DNA of 64,000 bases from CBDCXE01 sp965223725 [NCBI: Nitrospinota bacterium] (GCA_965223725.1 CBDCXE010000005.1:558001-622000); one strand, 5' to 3'; positions 1-8,085 are shown, counted from the stretch's first letter. The notes: a model not told the origin generated them from the sequence alone. Numbers and translations are program-made.

Positions 1-28
1 ATCGTTAACACATAGAGGTAAAAACGAA

Positions 29-592
29 TCATTCTTCTAACATCCCTTCAGTTACTTTTTCCAGCATGAACCGGCCGTTATTAATCCTGAACCGAATAAA
101 ATAAGTCGTTACTTCGTCTGTAATCTTCAGCTCTTCAACGTAACGACGGAGCAGACCGTCAACACGGATCTTTCTTTCCTCTTCGCTCACACTGATAGCG
201 TTTATATAAAATATGGAGTTTGATCCGGCCGCCTCCACAGATTCCGCCATATCATAAAATTCACTCTTCGCGGCGTCGTAAGCCCCGGGAGCGTATAAGG
301 CCAAAAGCTCGTCGAATTGGCTTCTGGCCGTGGAGGGAGAGTAGTTCAGAAGTAGTCCTGTTACATACCTGGTAAACGTTTTTATGTACTCATCGTCGGC
401 CTTTTCTCCGGAAATCTCTATCCGGCTTTTTATCACTGGTGGAACAAGGATCGTTTTGTGTGTGTTTAAAGCCTTTGTTACCGTGTACGTATTCACAATT
501 GTCACCATGCCTATGACCATAACCACGAACTTAAGTAGGCGGTTCTCCGCGTAAAGGTTCGATGATTTTTGCAGGAACAGGTCAAGCTTCAC
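29..592 (-). CDS. traE: TraE-like conjugative type IV secretion protein
   Basis: A 187-residue protein matching the size and plan of F-plasmid TraE (VirB5-position TraE/MPF-F family): a short cytoplasmic N-terminus, one membrane segment at about residues 20-42, then a periplasmic domain. TraE is a structural part of the mating-pair channel. It starts with GTG at 592, and its start overlaps the traL stop as GTGA, so translation is coupled. The order pilin, TraL, TraE is the F-type order, so TraK and TraB would be expected beyond the left edge. Family assignment rests on length, topology and neighbours. Confidence 0.8.
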   Translation of the reverse strand: MKLDLFLQKSSNLYAENRLLKFVVMVIGMVTIVNTYTVTKALNTHKTILVPPVIKSRIEISGEKADDEYIKTFTRYVTGLLLNYSPSTARSQFDELLALYAPGAYDAAKSEFYDMAESVEAAGSNSIFYINAISVSEEERKIRVDGLLRRYVEELKITDEVTTYFIRFRINNGRFMLEKVTEGMLEE

Positions 593-861
593 TCCAGGAA
601 CTCCCGCTCGAAAAAGGTGGGGTAATCATCAAGCTTCATAAACCCGGCGAAGTAGAGGCAATGTTTCAAAAACCCACGGGGATATTTCTTTTTGAGCCGG
701 CCGTAGAGATGGGGAAGCGCCACCGGCAGAATCCATAGCAGCCATGAGTCGAATAACAACGCCATGGTCAACCCGCCGAAGAAGATTGCCAGTTCGTCCG
801 ATTCCAGCCACATCACTTGTAACGGCGCATTAAGGTAACGAGGAAATCGCTGCTCCATCAT
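589..861 (-). CDS. traL: TraL-like conjugative transfer protein
   Basis: A 90-residue membrane protein with an N-terminal proline/tyrosine stretch (PRYLNAP), a hydrophobic block at about residues 20-50, then a basic segment and an F-x-x-R-E-F-L tail. This is the plan of F-type TraL (VirB3 equivalent), an inner-membrane part of the transfer channel. F TraL is 91 residues. The gene overlaps its upstream pilin gene by 4 bp (ATGA) and its downstream traE by 4 bp, so the three form one tightly coupled operon. Confidence 0.82.
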   Translation of the reverse strand: MMEQRFPRYLNAPLQVMWLESDELAIFFGGLTMALLFDSWLLWILPVALPHLYGRLKKKYPRGFLKHCLYFAGFMKLDDYPTFFEREFLE

Positions 862-1166
862 TTGACAATCGCGCCCAGTGTGTTGACGATGGAATCGGCC
901 TTCAGCAAAGCGGCGCCACCAAGGATAGCCGGTATGGCAGCCAGTATCTTCCCCTGGATTGCTATGACTGATCCGAACACTATCGCCGCCGTACCGGCAA
1001 CGAATCCGATGGGCCCTTTTAGAATGCTATTGATCGCGATGTCGTAAATATCGTAGGCGAAACTCCCCGCCCCAGGCGACGTCAGCGCCCATGCGGACGG
1101 AGCAAATGATAACGACACTACAATCGCAACGAAAATTACAATATGACTGGCTGATCTCTCATTCAC
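858..1166 (-). CDS. TraA-like pilin precursor
   Basis: A 102-residue protein with an N-terminal signal segment (about residues 7-28, ending near SAWA) and two further hydrophobic segments (about 50-70 and 73-88) rich in Gly, Ala and Ile. This is the usual shape of TraA/VirB2 pilins, which sit in the inner membrane before assembly into the conjugative pilus. It is first in the operon before traL and traE, as in F. A good ribosome site (AAGGAG) precedes the ATG at 1166. Pilins diverge quickly, so the call rests on topology and position. Confidence 0.7.
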   Translation of the reverse strand: MNERSASHIVIFVAIVVSLSFAPSAWALTSPGAGSFAYDIYDIAINSILKGPIGFVAGTAAIVFGSVIAIQGKILAAIPAILGGAALLKADSIVNTLGAIVK

Positions 1167-1238
1167 AACTTGGAATCTCCTTTGATGATTACCTACTCAC
1201 TCTATATATGCCAAATGTGGGAAGGGGATGAGCGAGAG

Positions 1239-1487
1239 TCAGTAATCTCCGAGAACGTCTTTCAGGATATTTTTTGACGTGGAACTGGGTTTGTTGAGTG
1301 ATGGGTTTTGCTTTTTTGAAGTATTCACTTTGAACAGATCGAGCACAGCGGCTCCTTCATCACTTGCCATGTAGTTTGCCAAAGCTCGTTCGACAACTTT
1401 ACCTCGATGCGGTTTAGGTACCAGCTCCACTTGCCGAAGAAGACGGTCATTGTGGATCGTAACAATGAGGCGGTTTTGTTTTTTCAT
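1239..1487 (-). CDS. Small protein coupled to ParM, presumed ParR-type adaptor
   Basis: An 82-residue basic protein. The N-terminal half (about residues 5-42, with RLIVTIHNDR and VVERALANYM) looks like a ribbon-helix-helix fold, the fold used by ParR DNA-binding adaptors; the C-terminal third is low complexity, Ser/Lys/Asn rich, ending in LGDY. Its ATG overlaps the parM stop (ATGA), the normal parM-parR arrangement. ParR binds centromere repeats and the end of the ParM filament. I do not recognise a precise family, so the role is inferred from gene order, size and fold. Confidence 0.55.
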   Translation of the reverse strand: MKKQNRLIVTIHNDRLLRQVELVPKPHRGKVVERALANYMASDEGAAVLDLFKVNTSKKQNPSLNKPSSTSKNILKDVLGDY

Positions 1488-2437
1488 TTGGACGATACCT
1501 TGGATGCCGCCTTGGATGCTTTTAGAAAACCACGCGCGTTGGCGAACTCTGGCTCGTCGGAGATGTAAAGGAGTTTGCGGTACTTTGAGGGAAGATGAGA
1601 TTCCAAGTAATAAGCGCCGCCACCGGCGAGGATCAGTTTATCGGCGCGTTGCAGTCGATCTTCCCAACGCGATGTAATAACAGAGAGCAACCATTCTACA
1701 TAGTTTTCGATAGCTCGACGAATGATCTCGCTTAAATCCTTGTCGTGGCCATAAACGGATAGACCACCGTTGAGCAAAACGTCTTTGGCTTCTTGTTCTG
1801 TGAGGTTAATTGTCGTTTCCTTTTGCAGAATCCGGGCAAGGTCTTGCGCAGGCTTCGAAATGCCGGCCCGCTCCAGCATGCCGGAATCAGGTTTCATAGC
1901 GGAGCCGTTTTTGAAAGCGACAACGTCCACAGTGTTGAAACCAATGTCTATGACTAACCCGCTATGCGCTGTACCCTCGTTTGCCTCACCTTTGTCATTC
2001 AGCCGGTAATCGAGCAGAGCTCCCACTCCTTGCGGGAACACTGCCACATCTAGCTCCATGGTTTCGCTGTCTACGGTGATCCTTTTCATGGCGGTCATGA
2101 AATCCGCTTTGTGAGTCTGGGTAAAATAGGCTAGGGGTAAACCGGTGGCCAGGGACGTTACTTTTTTCGGTAGACCTTTGATTACCTTGTATGTGAGCAA
2201 CGGGGCGTACCGCTTTAAGAAGTCATAACTCCTGGTCGAGAATGCCTTGGACATCGCCGATTCGCCTACGATGTATTTTCTGTTTGCGAAAAGGTACTCT
2301 TCGTAATCTTGTGAGAACGCTCCAAGTTCGCAAGCGCTTTCTTCCGCGTAAGCCACAGCCGTGGGAATCTTTATTTTCACACCATCACATACAGCCTTCA
2401 CATCGCCAAAGCCGATATCTAATCCAAGAAACTCCAT
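1484..2437 (-). CDS. ParM/StbA-like actin-family ATPase
   Basis: A 317-residue protein of the actin-like plasmid segregation family. Visible ATPase motifs are phosphate-1 near the N-terminus (LDIGFGDVKA), phosphate-2 in the middle (LVIDIGFNTVDVV) and an adenosine-type LAGGGAYYLES near the C-terminus. The ATG at 2437 is chosen because AGGAGGAG lies just upstream; an in-frame ATG 17 codons earlier lacks this. Such ATPases form filaments that push DNA copies apart. It is followed by the small ParR-like gene. In an integrating element this would act on the excised, replicating form. Confidence 0.82.
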   Translation of the reverse strand: MEFLGLDIGFGDVKAVCDGVKIKIPTAVAYAEESACELGAFSQDYEEYLFANRKYIVGESAMSKAFSTRSYDFLKRYAPLLTYKVIKGLPKKVTSLATGLPLAYFTQTHKADFMTAMKRITVDSETMELDVAVFPQGVGALLDYRLNDKGEANEGTAHSGLVIDIGFNTVDVVAFKNGSAMKPDSGMLERAGISKPAQDLARILQKETTINLTEQEAKDVLLNGGLSVYGHDKDLSEIIRRAIENYVEWLLSVITSRWEDRLQRADKLILAGGGAYYLESHLPSKYRKLLYISDEPEFANARGFLKASKAASKVSSK

Positions 2438-2696
2438 AATCTCCTCCTGGTTAAAGTAATTTACTCTTTTGTAATATGGAAAGTTCAATTCACCCTCAAA
2501 ACATCTGGAGCAAAGTTAATTTGTCGTTTAAAAACCGGGATTGAATTAACTTTTCGCTTGCTAATGCGGCGCCTGGGAAGGGCGAATAGAAGGCAGGAGT
2601 AATAGAGAGAAGATAAAAAACGTTTTTTATATATGCTGTTTCTTATTTATTTTCTTAGTTTATTTAGTATGTATGTAAATATATATAAGCATGGGA
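2438..2696. other. Noncoding region upstream of parM, AT-rich with a perfect palindrome
   Basis: About 260 bp with no convincing gene. It lies between the sigma-like gene and parM, where a parM promoter and a centromere would be expected. The part 2,610-2,690 is very AT-rich. A perfect 18-bp palindrome lies at 2613-2630 (arms ATAAAAAAC and GTTTTTTAT). I did not see the tandem direct repeats typical of a parC centromere. Confidence 0.5.
2613..2630. repeat. Perfect 18-bp AT-rich palindrome
   Basis: The sequence ATAAAAAACGTTTTTTAT is its own reverse complement. It lies 67 bp past the stop of the sigma-like gene. It could be a protein-binding site or a weak bidirectional terminator; the low GC of the stem argues against a strong terminator. 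Confidence 0.6.
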
Positions 2697-3272
2697 TCAG
2701 CCAACATCTGTGAACAAGGTGATTTTTGATTCCGGTTTCGATCCGTTGTTTGAAAAGTGTTTCCGGACTCGTTGAAGGCCGGCGTCGCGAATCTGCCTTA
2801 TCCTTGGGCTTGAAACTCCGAACATTTCGGCCACCTTGGCGATTGTACATTTGCCGTAGTCGGTTTCACCTAGCAAAAGCTCCCACACCCGTTTTTCACG
2901 TGGAGCCATCACACAAAGCGCCTCTCTCATTTCATTTTCAGATTTGTGGAGGCGGTGGTTATTTTTTTCAGGTTTGCAGGCCTTCTCGTATGCAGGTGGT
3001 GGAGAAGCCGCAAGAACAGGATCGGTAAGTATGCGAGCTACCTGGAATTTATACGTTACCCAGAAGCATCGTTCAAAAAGCTCTGGTTTTCCTTTTCTTT
3101 CCGCCACATCCAATGCTTTCATGGCGGCGAGATACGCCTCCTGGATAAAATCTTCCTGCTCAAACCCAAGGGACCATATTTTTGACCTGGCCCATCCAAG
3201 CACGGCGGGCCTGCGTTTATTCACAAAGGTTATCGCCTTTTCCCATTTGCTTGATAGCGATGTATTAGTCAT
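2697..3272 (-). CDS. Element-borne sigma-70-like (ECF-like) factor
   Basis: A 191-residue protein with a sigma region-2-like helix (FEQEDFIQEAYLAAMKAL, about residues 37-54) and a C-terminal region-4-like helix-turn-helix (TIAKVAEMFGVSSPRIRQIR, about residues 137-156, followed by AGLQRVRKHF). The spacer of about 80 residues is longer than usual in ECF factors. It would direct RNA polymerase to specific promoters, perhaps the transfer or partition operons. A ribosome site (AGAGGAG) sits 7 nt before the ATG at 3272. A DNA-binding regulator with a sigma-like fold is the alternative. No anti-sigma gene is visible beside it. Confidence 0.6.
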   Translation of the reverse strand: MTNTSLSSKWEKAITFVNKRRPAVLGWARSKIWSLGFEQEDFIQEAYLAAMKALDVAERKGKPELFERCFWVTYKFQVARILTDPVLAASPPPAYEKACKPEKNNHRLHKSENEMREALCVMAPREKRVWELLLGETDYGKCTIAKVAEMFGVSSPRIRQIRDAGLQRVRKHFSNNGSKPESKITLFTDVG

Positions 3273-3285
3273 TTGATGTCTCCTC

Positions 3286-3558
3286 TTAAGATTGTTTTCC
3301 CGATACGTATGGCCGGAGTTTGTGAAAAGGGCAGGTTATTATTTGACAACCAGAGATCGACCGGCGGTAGCTAGCCTCCTTTCCGACGCAGTCAAAGCAG
3401 TTAGCCGCGATGGCAAGGCGCATGTAGGGTTTACTGCCCAGTGGGTGTTTTGTCTGTTGGAACCTCTCCTCCGGGTTGGATGGAAACTTGATCCCCTGTT
3501 CGCGCAGTTCTTTTACCCGCTGCTTTGCTCGGCGCCTATGTTCCTCAGAAAACGTCAT
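3286..3558 (-). CDS. Small cysteine-cluster protein of plasmid/phage type
   Basis: A 90-residue basic protein. The C-terminal half carries the cysteine pattern of a widespread small phage/plasmid family: AIAANCFDCVG, then GC and TCPFHKLRPY, which parallels the familiar AIRAxCLDCxGG...CPLWPYR pattern. The four cysteines probably bind zinc. The family has no established function that I can name. It is 13 bp upstream of the sigma-like gene, so the two are probably co-transcribed. A ribosome site (AAAGGTAG) precedes the ATG at 3558. Confidence 0.65.
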   Translation of the reverse strand: MTFSEEHRRRAKQRVKELREQGIKFPSNPEERFQQTKHPLGSKPYMRLAIAANCFDCVGKEASYRRSISGCQIITCPFHKLRPYVSGKQS

Positions 3559-4225
3559 ATCTACCTTTCAACTCTCTATTGACATAAGAGTTCGTGATAC
3601 TCGGTTGCTTAACTAATGGATTTGTGCTGATGGAAAATTGTTTTTCATTTGCTCTCTGTTCCTGTGAGAGTTGATTGGCGCAAGAGTCCGATGAAGCTGG
3701 ATTAGATATTTATTCCGGCATGTACGCCGGTACGCTACGATTGCCTCACATGGCCCCCCGCAGGCAGGGAAACCTGCGGACTTGCGGATGGGGTGTTTTT
3801 GAGGTAAGTGAAGCCTGGAAATCAGTAAGTTGATATTCGCAGGTTCCCGCGGGTTACGGGTTTTCCATAAGTCTAACGTGCGGCCTACTTTTGTATACAC
3901 CCCTCTAACCTGCGGATGCCTGTTCTGTCCTTTTTCGCTGCTTTTTATTCTTCTTTCTTCTTTGTTTTCAATAAGAAGAGAGAGATAAAGGATGCGAAAC
4001 CGTGAAAAAGCATATGCGGAGAAAATCGCCCAACCTGCGGGGATTAAACTGTAACTTGCGGAGAATAAGGGACTATTTGCGGGAGGCTCTCCCTCCCGAA
4101 TCAATGACTTAGAACCAGTGATAACGATAATCCGCAGGTAATCCGCGCACTGCCTGTGTCCTGATCGTGAATAATGGGATGGGAAAGCTAGGGGCTTGGA
4201 GGGTTGTTTTACCTGAGTACATTTT
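3559..4225. other. 667-bp noncoding region next to the primase gene
   Basis: No credible gene. A long leftward open frame crosses it (to 4311), but it overlaps the primase gene and its translation looks random. The region holds a field of short direct and inverted repeats with consensus AACYTGCGGA between about 3771 and 4140. Its position just downstream of a replication primase/helicase suggests a replication origin or a control region. Confidence 0.55.
3771..4140. repeat. Iteron-like repeat field, consensus AACYTGCGGA
   Basis: Copies of a 10-bp motif seen by eye: AACCTGCGGA at 3771 and 3907, GACTTGCGGA at 3779, AACCTGCGGG at 4032, AACTTGCGGA at 4053, a weaker CTATTTGCGG at 4073, and inverted copies at 3836 (AACCTGCGAA on the minus strand) and 4131 (TACCTGCGGA on the minus strand). 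Eight copies in 370 bp, several spaced 8 to 21 bp apart, resemble iterons bound by a replication initiator. No separate Rep gene is visible, so the binding protein is unknown. Confidence 0.6.
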
Positions 4226-6955
4226 CTAATATCCTGTCCAGCCATTGTCTTTTTCACTGGTAGTGTTGATTTCAACGGATGCTGAAAGGCCAAATTTCTC
4301 CAGCCTTTCAATGCTGATGGCCAGCGCGTGGCATAATCGCTTACCGTTTATTACACGTTCGACGTTGTCGTTGACTACGGCGCCGGCGGTAATTAGCTGG
4401 CGTTTAAATACGCGGTCGGATTTGACCGGGAGCATGTTCCATTTGTCACGAAGGTTATTTGCATGAGCGATATGATCCATCACATGGCTGGAACGAATGA
4501 TGATGCACTGCTCCACATCCATGGTTTTATCGTCGAATACCGTGTCCCATGTATAGGGGTGTTGGAAATGCCCGGCGGCGATCTCAGAGAGAATAATTTC
4601 CATAATCCAGACCCATGGTTCGCGGTCGGCGACAGTTTCCGCGATATGTACATTCATCTCTTCGATCAGGCTGCCGATAAAATCGCCCTGGTTCTCGCTC
4701 GTTTCCGCGAATTCGCAAAGCAGTTTCCAGGCGGCCAGCACAGCGGCGTAGTTACCAGCCATGCGAGACGCCTGCGCGTCTTCTTTAGGGGCGCGGCTGT
4801 GTTCTAGAAGATATGAAAGAGATTTATCGTGAGCGTCCAGAACCTGTTTTCCTTTGAGGCCAGACAGGAACTTCAGCCATTCAAGAACCGGGAACCGGGG
4901 CAGATCATAGGGCAGCAACGCTCCTTTCCTTCCTGTGAGCTCAGTGCGGACAACTTTGCCAAGGAGTGACCGCACAGGAACATCTTCTCCAGCTAGCAGG
5001 ACAGGCGCGCAAATCAGGTATTCCGTCATCTCGCTTCCGCGCCGGGTCATCGTGTACTGATATGCTTCCTGCAACAGCGCAACGGCCCGGTCTATTACTT
5101 CCTGCCGCCTAGCCGATAGTTCTTCCCAACCCACTGGATGGGAAGTGTGGGATACGCTTGTCAACAATCGAAACTCTGTTGAAAGTGATTGACCTGAGAA
5201 CATTGTCATGGCCAAAGTTCGCTCAAGCCTTTTCATCAAGGTAGATTTACCGGAGCCTTTATCCGCTTGCATGATCAGGTGTGGCCAGAACCCTAGGAAC
5301 GCTTTCAGATGCGCTCCCAACCCCCAGACCAGTGGAATGCACGCGGCGTTTTTCTTGAACGTTGATTGGTATGCGGTGATCACCCGGCGGGCGTCGCTCA
5401 ACGTCCCTGAAGGAAACGAAAGCGCGTGATAAGGGCACTGTTTCTCAGGATCGGTAAAGTAACAGTCCGGCCCCTGGTTTACAGTTGGTTTGCCGTCGAG
5501 CCAGGCAAGGCCTACGAAGTTTGCTGCTCGTCTCTCGCCAAGACTTGCGGCCCTTTCCCAGATAGTTACCAAACGGGAGAACAACGCGGGTTTGAATACC
5601 GGCCCGAACTTTTTCCATTTCTCGATGTTGTACAGATCTTCGTCTGAAAATACGCGGCGGACAAGTCTATATCCATGCCTCGGGATCTGCGCCGAAACGG
5701 AAAATAGAATTTTTGGCTGATGGTCTGAGTCTCCCGTCATCACGGAGATGGCGTTAGCGATGGTTATCCTGGTAAGGCCCGTGATCCTGAATCCCGCCAG
5801 GTCTTCGGTGACGATCTTCTCCTTACCTTCGTCGTCTTCATCACTTTTTGATATCCATGACGTGAAATCTTCCTTGACCCGGAACCGCCAGTATCTGGAA
5901 TAGTCATGTGGAGGTAACCAGAGGCGGGCTTTTCCTTTGCCGCCATCACCCGGCAGCCCCGGGATCGCCCACGGCTCCAGCTTGCCCAAAACACGGCGCA
6001 GTGCATCGACTCCTATTGCACACAGAATGTCGTTGACATCGTTTATCTCCCAATCGTTTTGTTCAACGATAAGCGATGCGATGTTATGCGCAGTCAGGCG
6101 TTCGTTCAACTCCCATGCCGCTTCAGGCCCTGGTCTGCGGCCATCTTTCTGCGGCTCGTCGTTATCCATGCAAATAATAACTTTCTTGCCTTGCAGGAAG
6201 CGCCAATCGATGGAGCTAACGTTGGATACACCCCGAGTGGCTAATGCCGCGCTACCCATTAGTCCGGCGGTCTCGATGGACAAGGCGTTTATCGGAGATT
6301 CAACTATATGGACAGTGTGGGCTTTTTTAATCGACTCCCAGGATGATACCCACGGGTGACCTGTCTTTTCCCCCACGCAACTCGTTTTGATCCCGCCATT
6401 GAGTTGGGGGTTCACGTATCGCATGTCGACGGCAACAATATGACCGGCACTTTGTGAAGTGACTATGAATGCTGCAGCAGGTCCGCCATGCATTGGCTCT
6501 CCCTGCTCTACCTTTGAGCTTGTCCAGCTGTTCCAGCCCACACTTTTGGATTTAATGGCGAGCTTGATAATCTCCTCAGATATCCCGCGGTGGGTCAGAT
6601 AATCGATCACATTGGAAGAATCGCTAAAACAGCAATCCGCCACATACTCCGCCCGTGATTTATGTCTAGGCTCCTCAAAGGCAGGGAACGAAATTCCGTA
6701 TAGATCGTGGAGCCGTCTTATAGCCTCTCCAGTATCACAACCAAAAACGTACTTGACCAAGTCGATACAGGACCCGCTTTCATCCGTGGAGTGATCTTTC
6801 CAGGCTTTGCCATTTGCAAAGATAGAAAGTGAAGGATTCTTATCGGTATGTTTGGGGCTCCGGTAATTTCCACGCCCATTTGGCCGTTTCAGCCCTAACC
6901 TGTTCGCCAGGTCATGCAGGTCTATTAATCCTTTAAGCTCGTCGATGCCGGCCAT
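4226..6955 (-). CDS. Primase-helicase-like replication protein (909 aa)
   Basis: The N-terminus (about residues 1-90) resembles the DnaG zinc-finger module (YRSPKHTDKNPSLSIF...WKDHSTDESG), but most zinc-binding cysteines are replaced. A TOPRIM-like domain follows (about 190-330), with the glutamate in HIVESPINAL and the D-x-D in CMDNDEP. The C-terminal half carries a Walker A motif (ADKGSGKST) of a DUF927-like helicase/ATPase. It probably primes and unwinds the excised element for replication. The iteron-like field begins just past its stop. The ATG at 6955 has only a weak GGGAAC ribosome site upstream. Confidence 0.75.
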   Translation of the reverse strand: MAGIDELKGLIDLHDLANRLGLKRPNGRGNYRSPKHTDKNPSLSIFANGKAWKDHSTDESGSCIDLVKYVFGCDTGEAIRRLHDLYGISFPAFEEPRHKSRAEYVADCCFSDSSNVIDYLTHRGISEEIIKLAIKSKSVGWNSWTSSKVEQGEPMHGGPAAAFIVTSQSAGHIVAVDMRYVNPQLNGGIKTSCVGEKTGHPWVSSWESIKKAHTVHIVESPINALSIETAGLMGSAALATRGVSNVSSIDWRFLQGKKVIICMDNDEPQKDGRRPGPEAAWELNERLTAHNIASLIVEQNDWEINDVNDILCAIGVDALRRVLGKLEPWAIPGLPGDGGKGKARLWLPPHDYSRYWRFRVKEDFTSWISKSDEDDEGKEKIVTEDLAGFRITGLTRITIANAISVMTGDSDHQPKILFSVSAQIPRHGYRLVRRVFSDEDLYNIEKWKKFGPVFKPALFSRLVTIWERAASLGERRAANFVGLAWLDGKPTVNQGPDCYFTDPEKQCPYHALSFPSGTLSDARRVITAYQSTFKKNAACIPLVWGLGAHLKAFLGFWPHLIMQADKGSGKSTLMKRLERTLAMTMFSGQSLSTEFRLLTSVSHTSHPVGWEELSARRQEVIDRAVALLQEAYQYTMTRRGSEMTEYLICAPVLLAGEDVPVRSLLGKVVRTELTGRKGALLPYDLPRFPVLEWLKFLSGLKGKQVLDAHDKSLSYLLEHSRAPKEDAQASRMAGNYAAVLAAWKLLCEFAETSENQGDFIGSLIEEMNVHIAETVADREPWVWIMEIILSEIAAGHFQHPYTWDTVFDDKTMDVEQCIIIRSSHVMDHIAHANNLRDKWNMLPVKSDRVFKRQLITAGAVVNDNVERVINGKRLCHALAISIERLEKFGLSASVEINTTSEKDNGWTGY

Positions 6956-7024
6956 GGGGTTCCCGCGCCCATTGAATTGACTTTATAGCTGTTCACATCG
7001 GCATACCACCGTTTGTCGCCACAA

Positions 7025-7237
7025 CTATGGTTTCTCGGCTTTGCTATGCCGATATTCAGATACAGTCACTGCATTTTGTTTAACGAACGTTTCAAGGTCA
7101 GATAATCGGTACCGAACGCTCCGGCCATTCTTCACATAATCTGGTCCAATGTGACGCCAACGCCATTGCTGAAGCGTTCTGGGAGATTGTCTAAGGAAAT
7201 TTGCGGCTTCGTCCTCAGTTAAAAGCCTGTTCTCCAT
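7025..7237 (-). CDS. AlpA/excisionase-type small HTH protein
   Basis: A 70-residue protein with the helix-turn-helix of the HTH_17/AlpA family: LLTEDEAANFLRQSPRTLQQW, then a wing with VRYRLSDLETFV. Such proteins act as excisionases or transcription activators of integrative elements and prophages. It is 70 bp upstream of the primase gene on the same strand. The real integrase lies 16 kb away, so an excisionase role is possible, not shown. Confidence 0.75.
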   Translation of the reverse strand: MENRLLTEDEAANFLRQSPRTLQQWRWRHIGPDYVKNGRSVRYRLSDLETFVKQNAVTVSEYRHSKAEKP

Positions 7238-7249
7238 TTTCCAGCTCCA

Positions 7250-7696
7250 TCAAATATAAAATTGCGTATACCTGTTGTTGCTATCGATAAGCCAGCAAAG
7301 CCTTTCAGCTATCCGGCGGCCCTCCGGTGTAAGCTCGACTACCTCGAACTGTAGAACCCGAAGCGGATAATCCATGGACTTCCAGATTTCGAAATATTTG
7401 CGTAATGGATGTATCCGCGCTGGCACTAAAACCAAAAACTGTTCGAGAAAAGCAAAACCTTCGTCCACGTAATCTTGATCGGTAAGCTCTATGGTGGATT
7501 CCATGTATGGATCATCCATAAGATGCAGGGTAGCGAGCGGGCTGCCGCCGTAGTGAGGGAGGTAATCGTAAGCCCAAACAAAGTGACCTGCAAGAAAGCC
7601 AGGGAAATCGTCATCGATACCGTCCAGCCGGATCATGATTTTTTGCCCTGCCAGAAGGGCGGGTATAGTCCACGTAAACGGGATCAGAGGTGTCAT
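7250..7696 (-). CDS. Probable ASCH-fold (PUA-like) protein
   Basis: A 148-residue protein. The opening resembles plasmid/phage ASCH-like proteins: TWTIPALLAGQKIMIRLD, then G..VWAYDYLPHYGG, then DQDYVDEGFAFL, a pattern I associate with that group (TWTxPALLAGxKTxTRR, DAYDxSPRxGG, DxDYxxEGFAxL). ASCH domains are presumed RNA or modified-nucleotide binders. The usual basic T-R-R after the first motif is weakened here (MIRLDG). It lies 12 bp upstream of the HTH gene, likely one operon toward the primase. Fold assignment is by eye. Confidence 0.5.
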   Translation of the reverse strand: MTPLIPFTWTIPALLAGQKIMIRLDGIDDDFPGFLAGHFVWAYDYLPHYGGSPLATLHLMDDPYMESTIELTDQDYVDEGFAFLEQFLVLVPARIHPLRKYFEIWKSMDYPLRVLQFEVVELTPEGRRIAERLCWLIDSNNRYTQFYI

Positions 7697-7730
7697 GGGT
7701 TCATTCTTAAAACATTTTGATTTATTTTTG

Positions 7731-7759
7731 AATTAGCAAATCTATCTAAAATGCTAATT
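7731..7759. promoter_or_regulatory. Candidate operator: 8-bp inverted repeat
   Basis: AATTAGCA (7731-7738) and TGCTAATT (7752-7759) form a perfect 8-bp inverted repeat with a 13-bp spacer, 35 bp upstream of the leftward gene starting at 7696. The position fits a site overlapping that gene's promoter, bound perhaps by the Xre repressor at 8086. Confidence 0.45.
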
Positions 7760-8000
7760 GACAATTAACTCATACGGAATTAACCTAAATTGAGAGTTAT
7801 TGATGGTTTGGAGTAATAATGAACTAGAGAAGTTTCTATTTAAAAGAACTTCAGAGTGTATGAGGAGCGGTTTCGAGAGGTATATGATTAAACGGATAGC
7901 ATTTGTTTTACCGAAAAACGATGAATTCGAACGAGTCTGATCCTTGCTAGACATAACTATACCTATTTGTTATCTATCACACGATAAAGCATGTATATGC

Positions 8001-8029
8001 TTAAGTTTATTATGTTTAATGGTTATAAT
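8001..8029 (+). promoter_or_regulatory. Probable sigma-70 promoter of the Xre repressor gene
   Basis: A perfect -10 box TATAAT (8024-8029) with a weak -35 box TTAAGT (8001-8006) at 17-bp spacing. Transcription would start near 8036, giving a leader of about 50 nt before the ATG at 8086. Confidence 0.45.
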
Positions 8030-8085
8030 TATATTCACTTAAGCGGAATATAGTCAATTTCTCATTTCGTCTATGGGGAACTATT

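Larger units (their letters stand above)
7697..8085. promoter_or_regulatory. Divergent control region between the ASCH-type gene and the Xre repressor
   Basis: A 389-bp AT-rich spacer between divergent genes. It contains an inverted repeat at 7731-7759, a second weaker one (ATAAC at 7953 and GTTAT at 7969), two copies of CTTAAG about 40 bp apart near 7999 and 8039, and a promoter-like pair reading toward the repressor. This is the layout of a phage-like genetic switch controlling the replication operon to the left. Confidence 0.5.

Noticed and set aside
2489-2696. parC-type centromere repeats upstream of parM
   Set aside because: Only one AT-rich palindrome was found; no tandem 10-11-bp direct repeats as in known parC sites.
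3613-4311. A 232-codon leftward open frame beside the primase gene
   Set aside because: It overlaps the primase C-terminus in another frame, has no ribosome site, and its product looks random. The repeats in the region explain the low stop frequency better.
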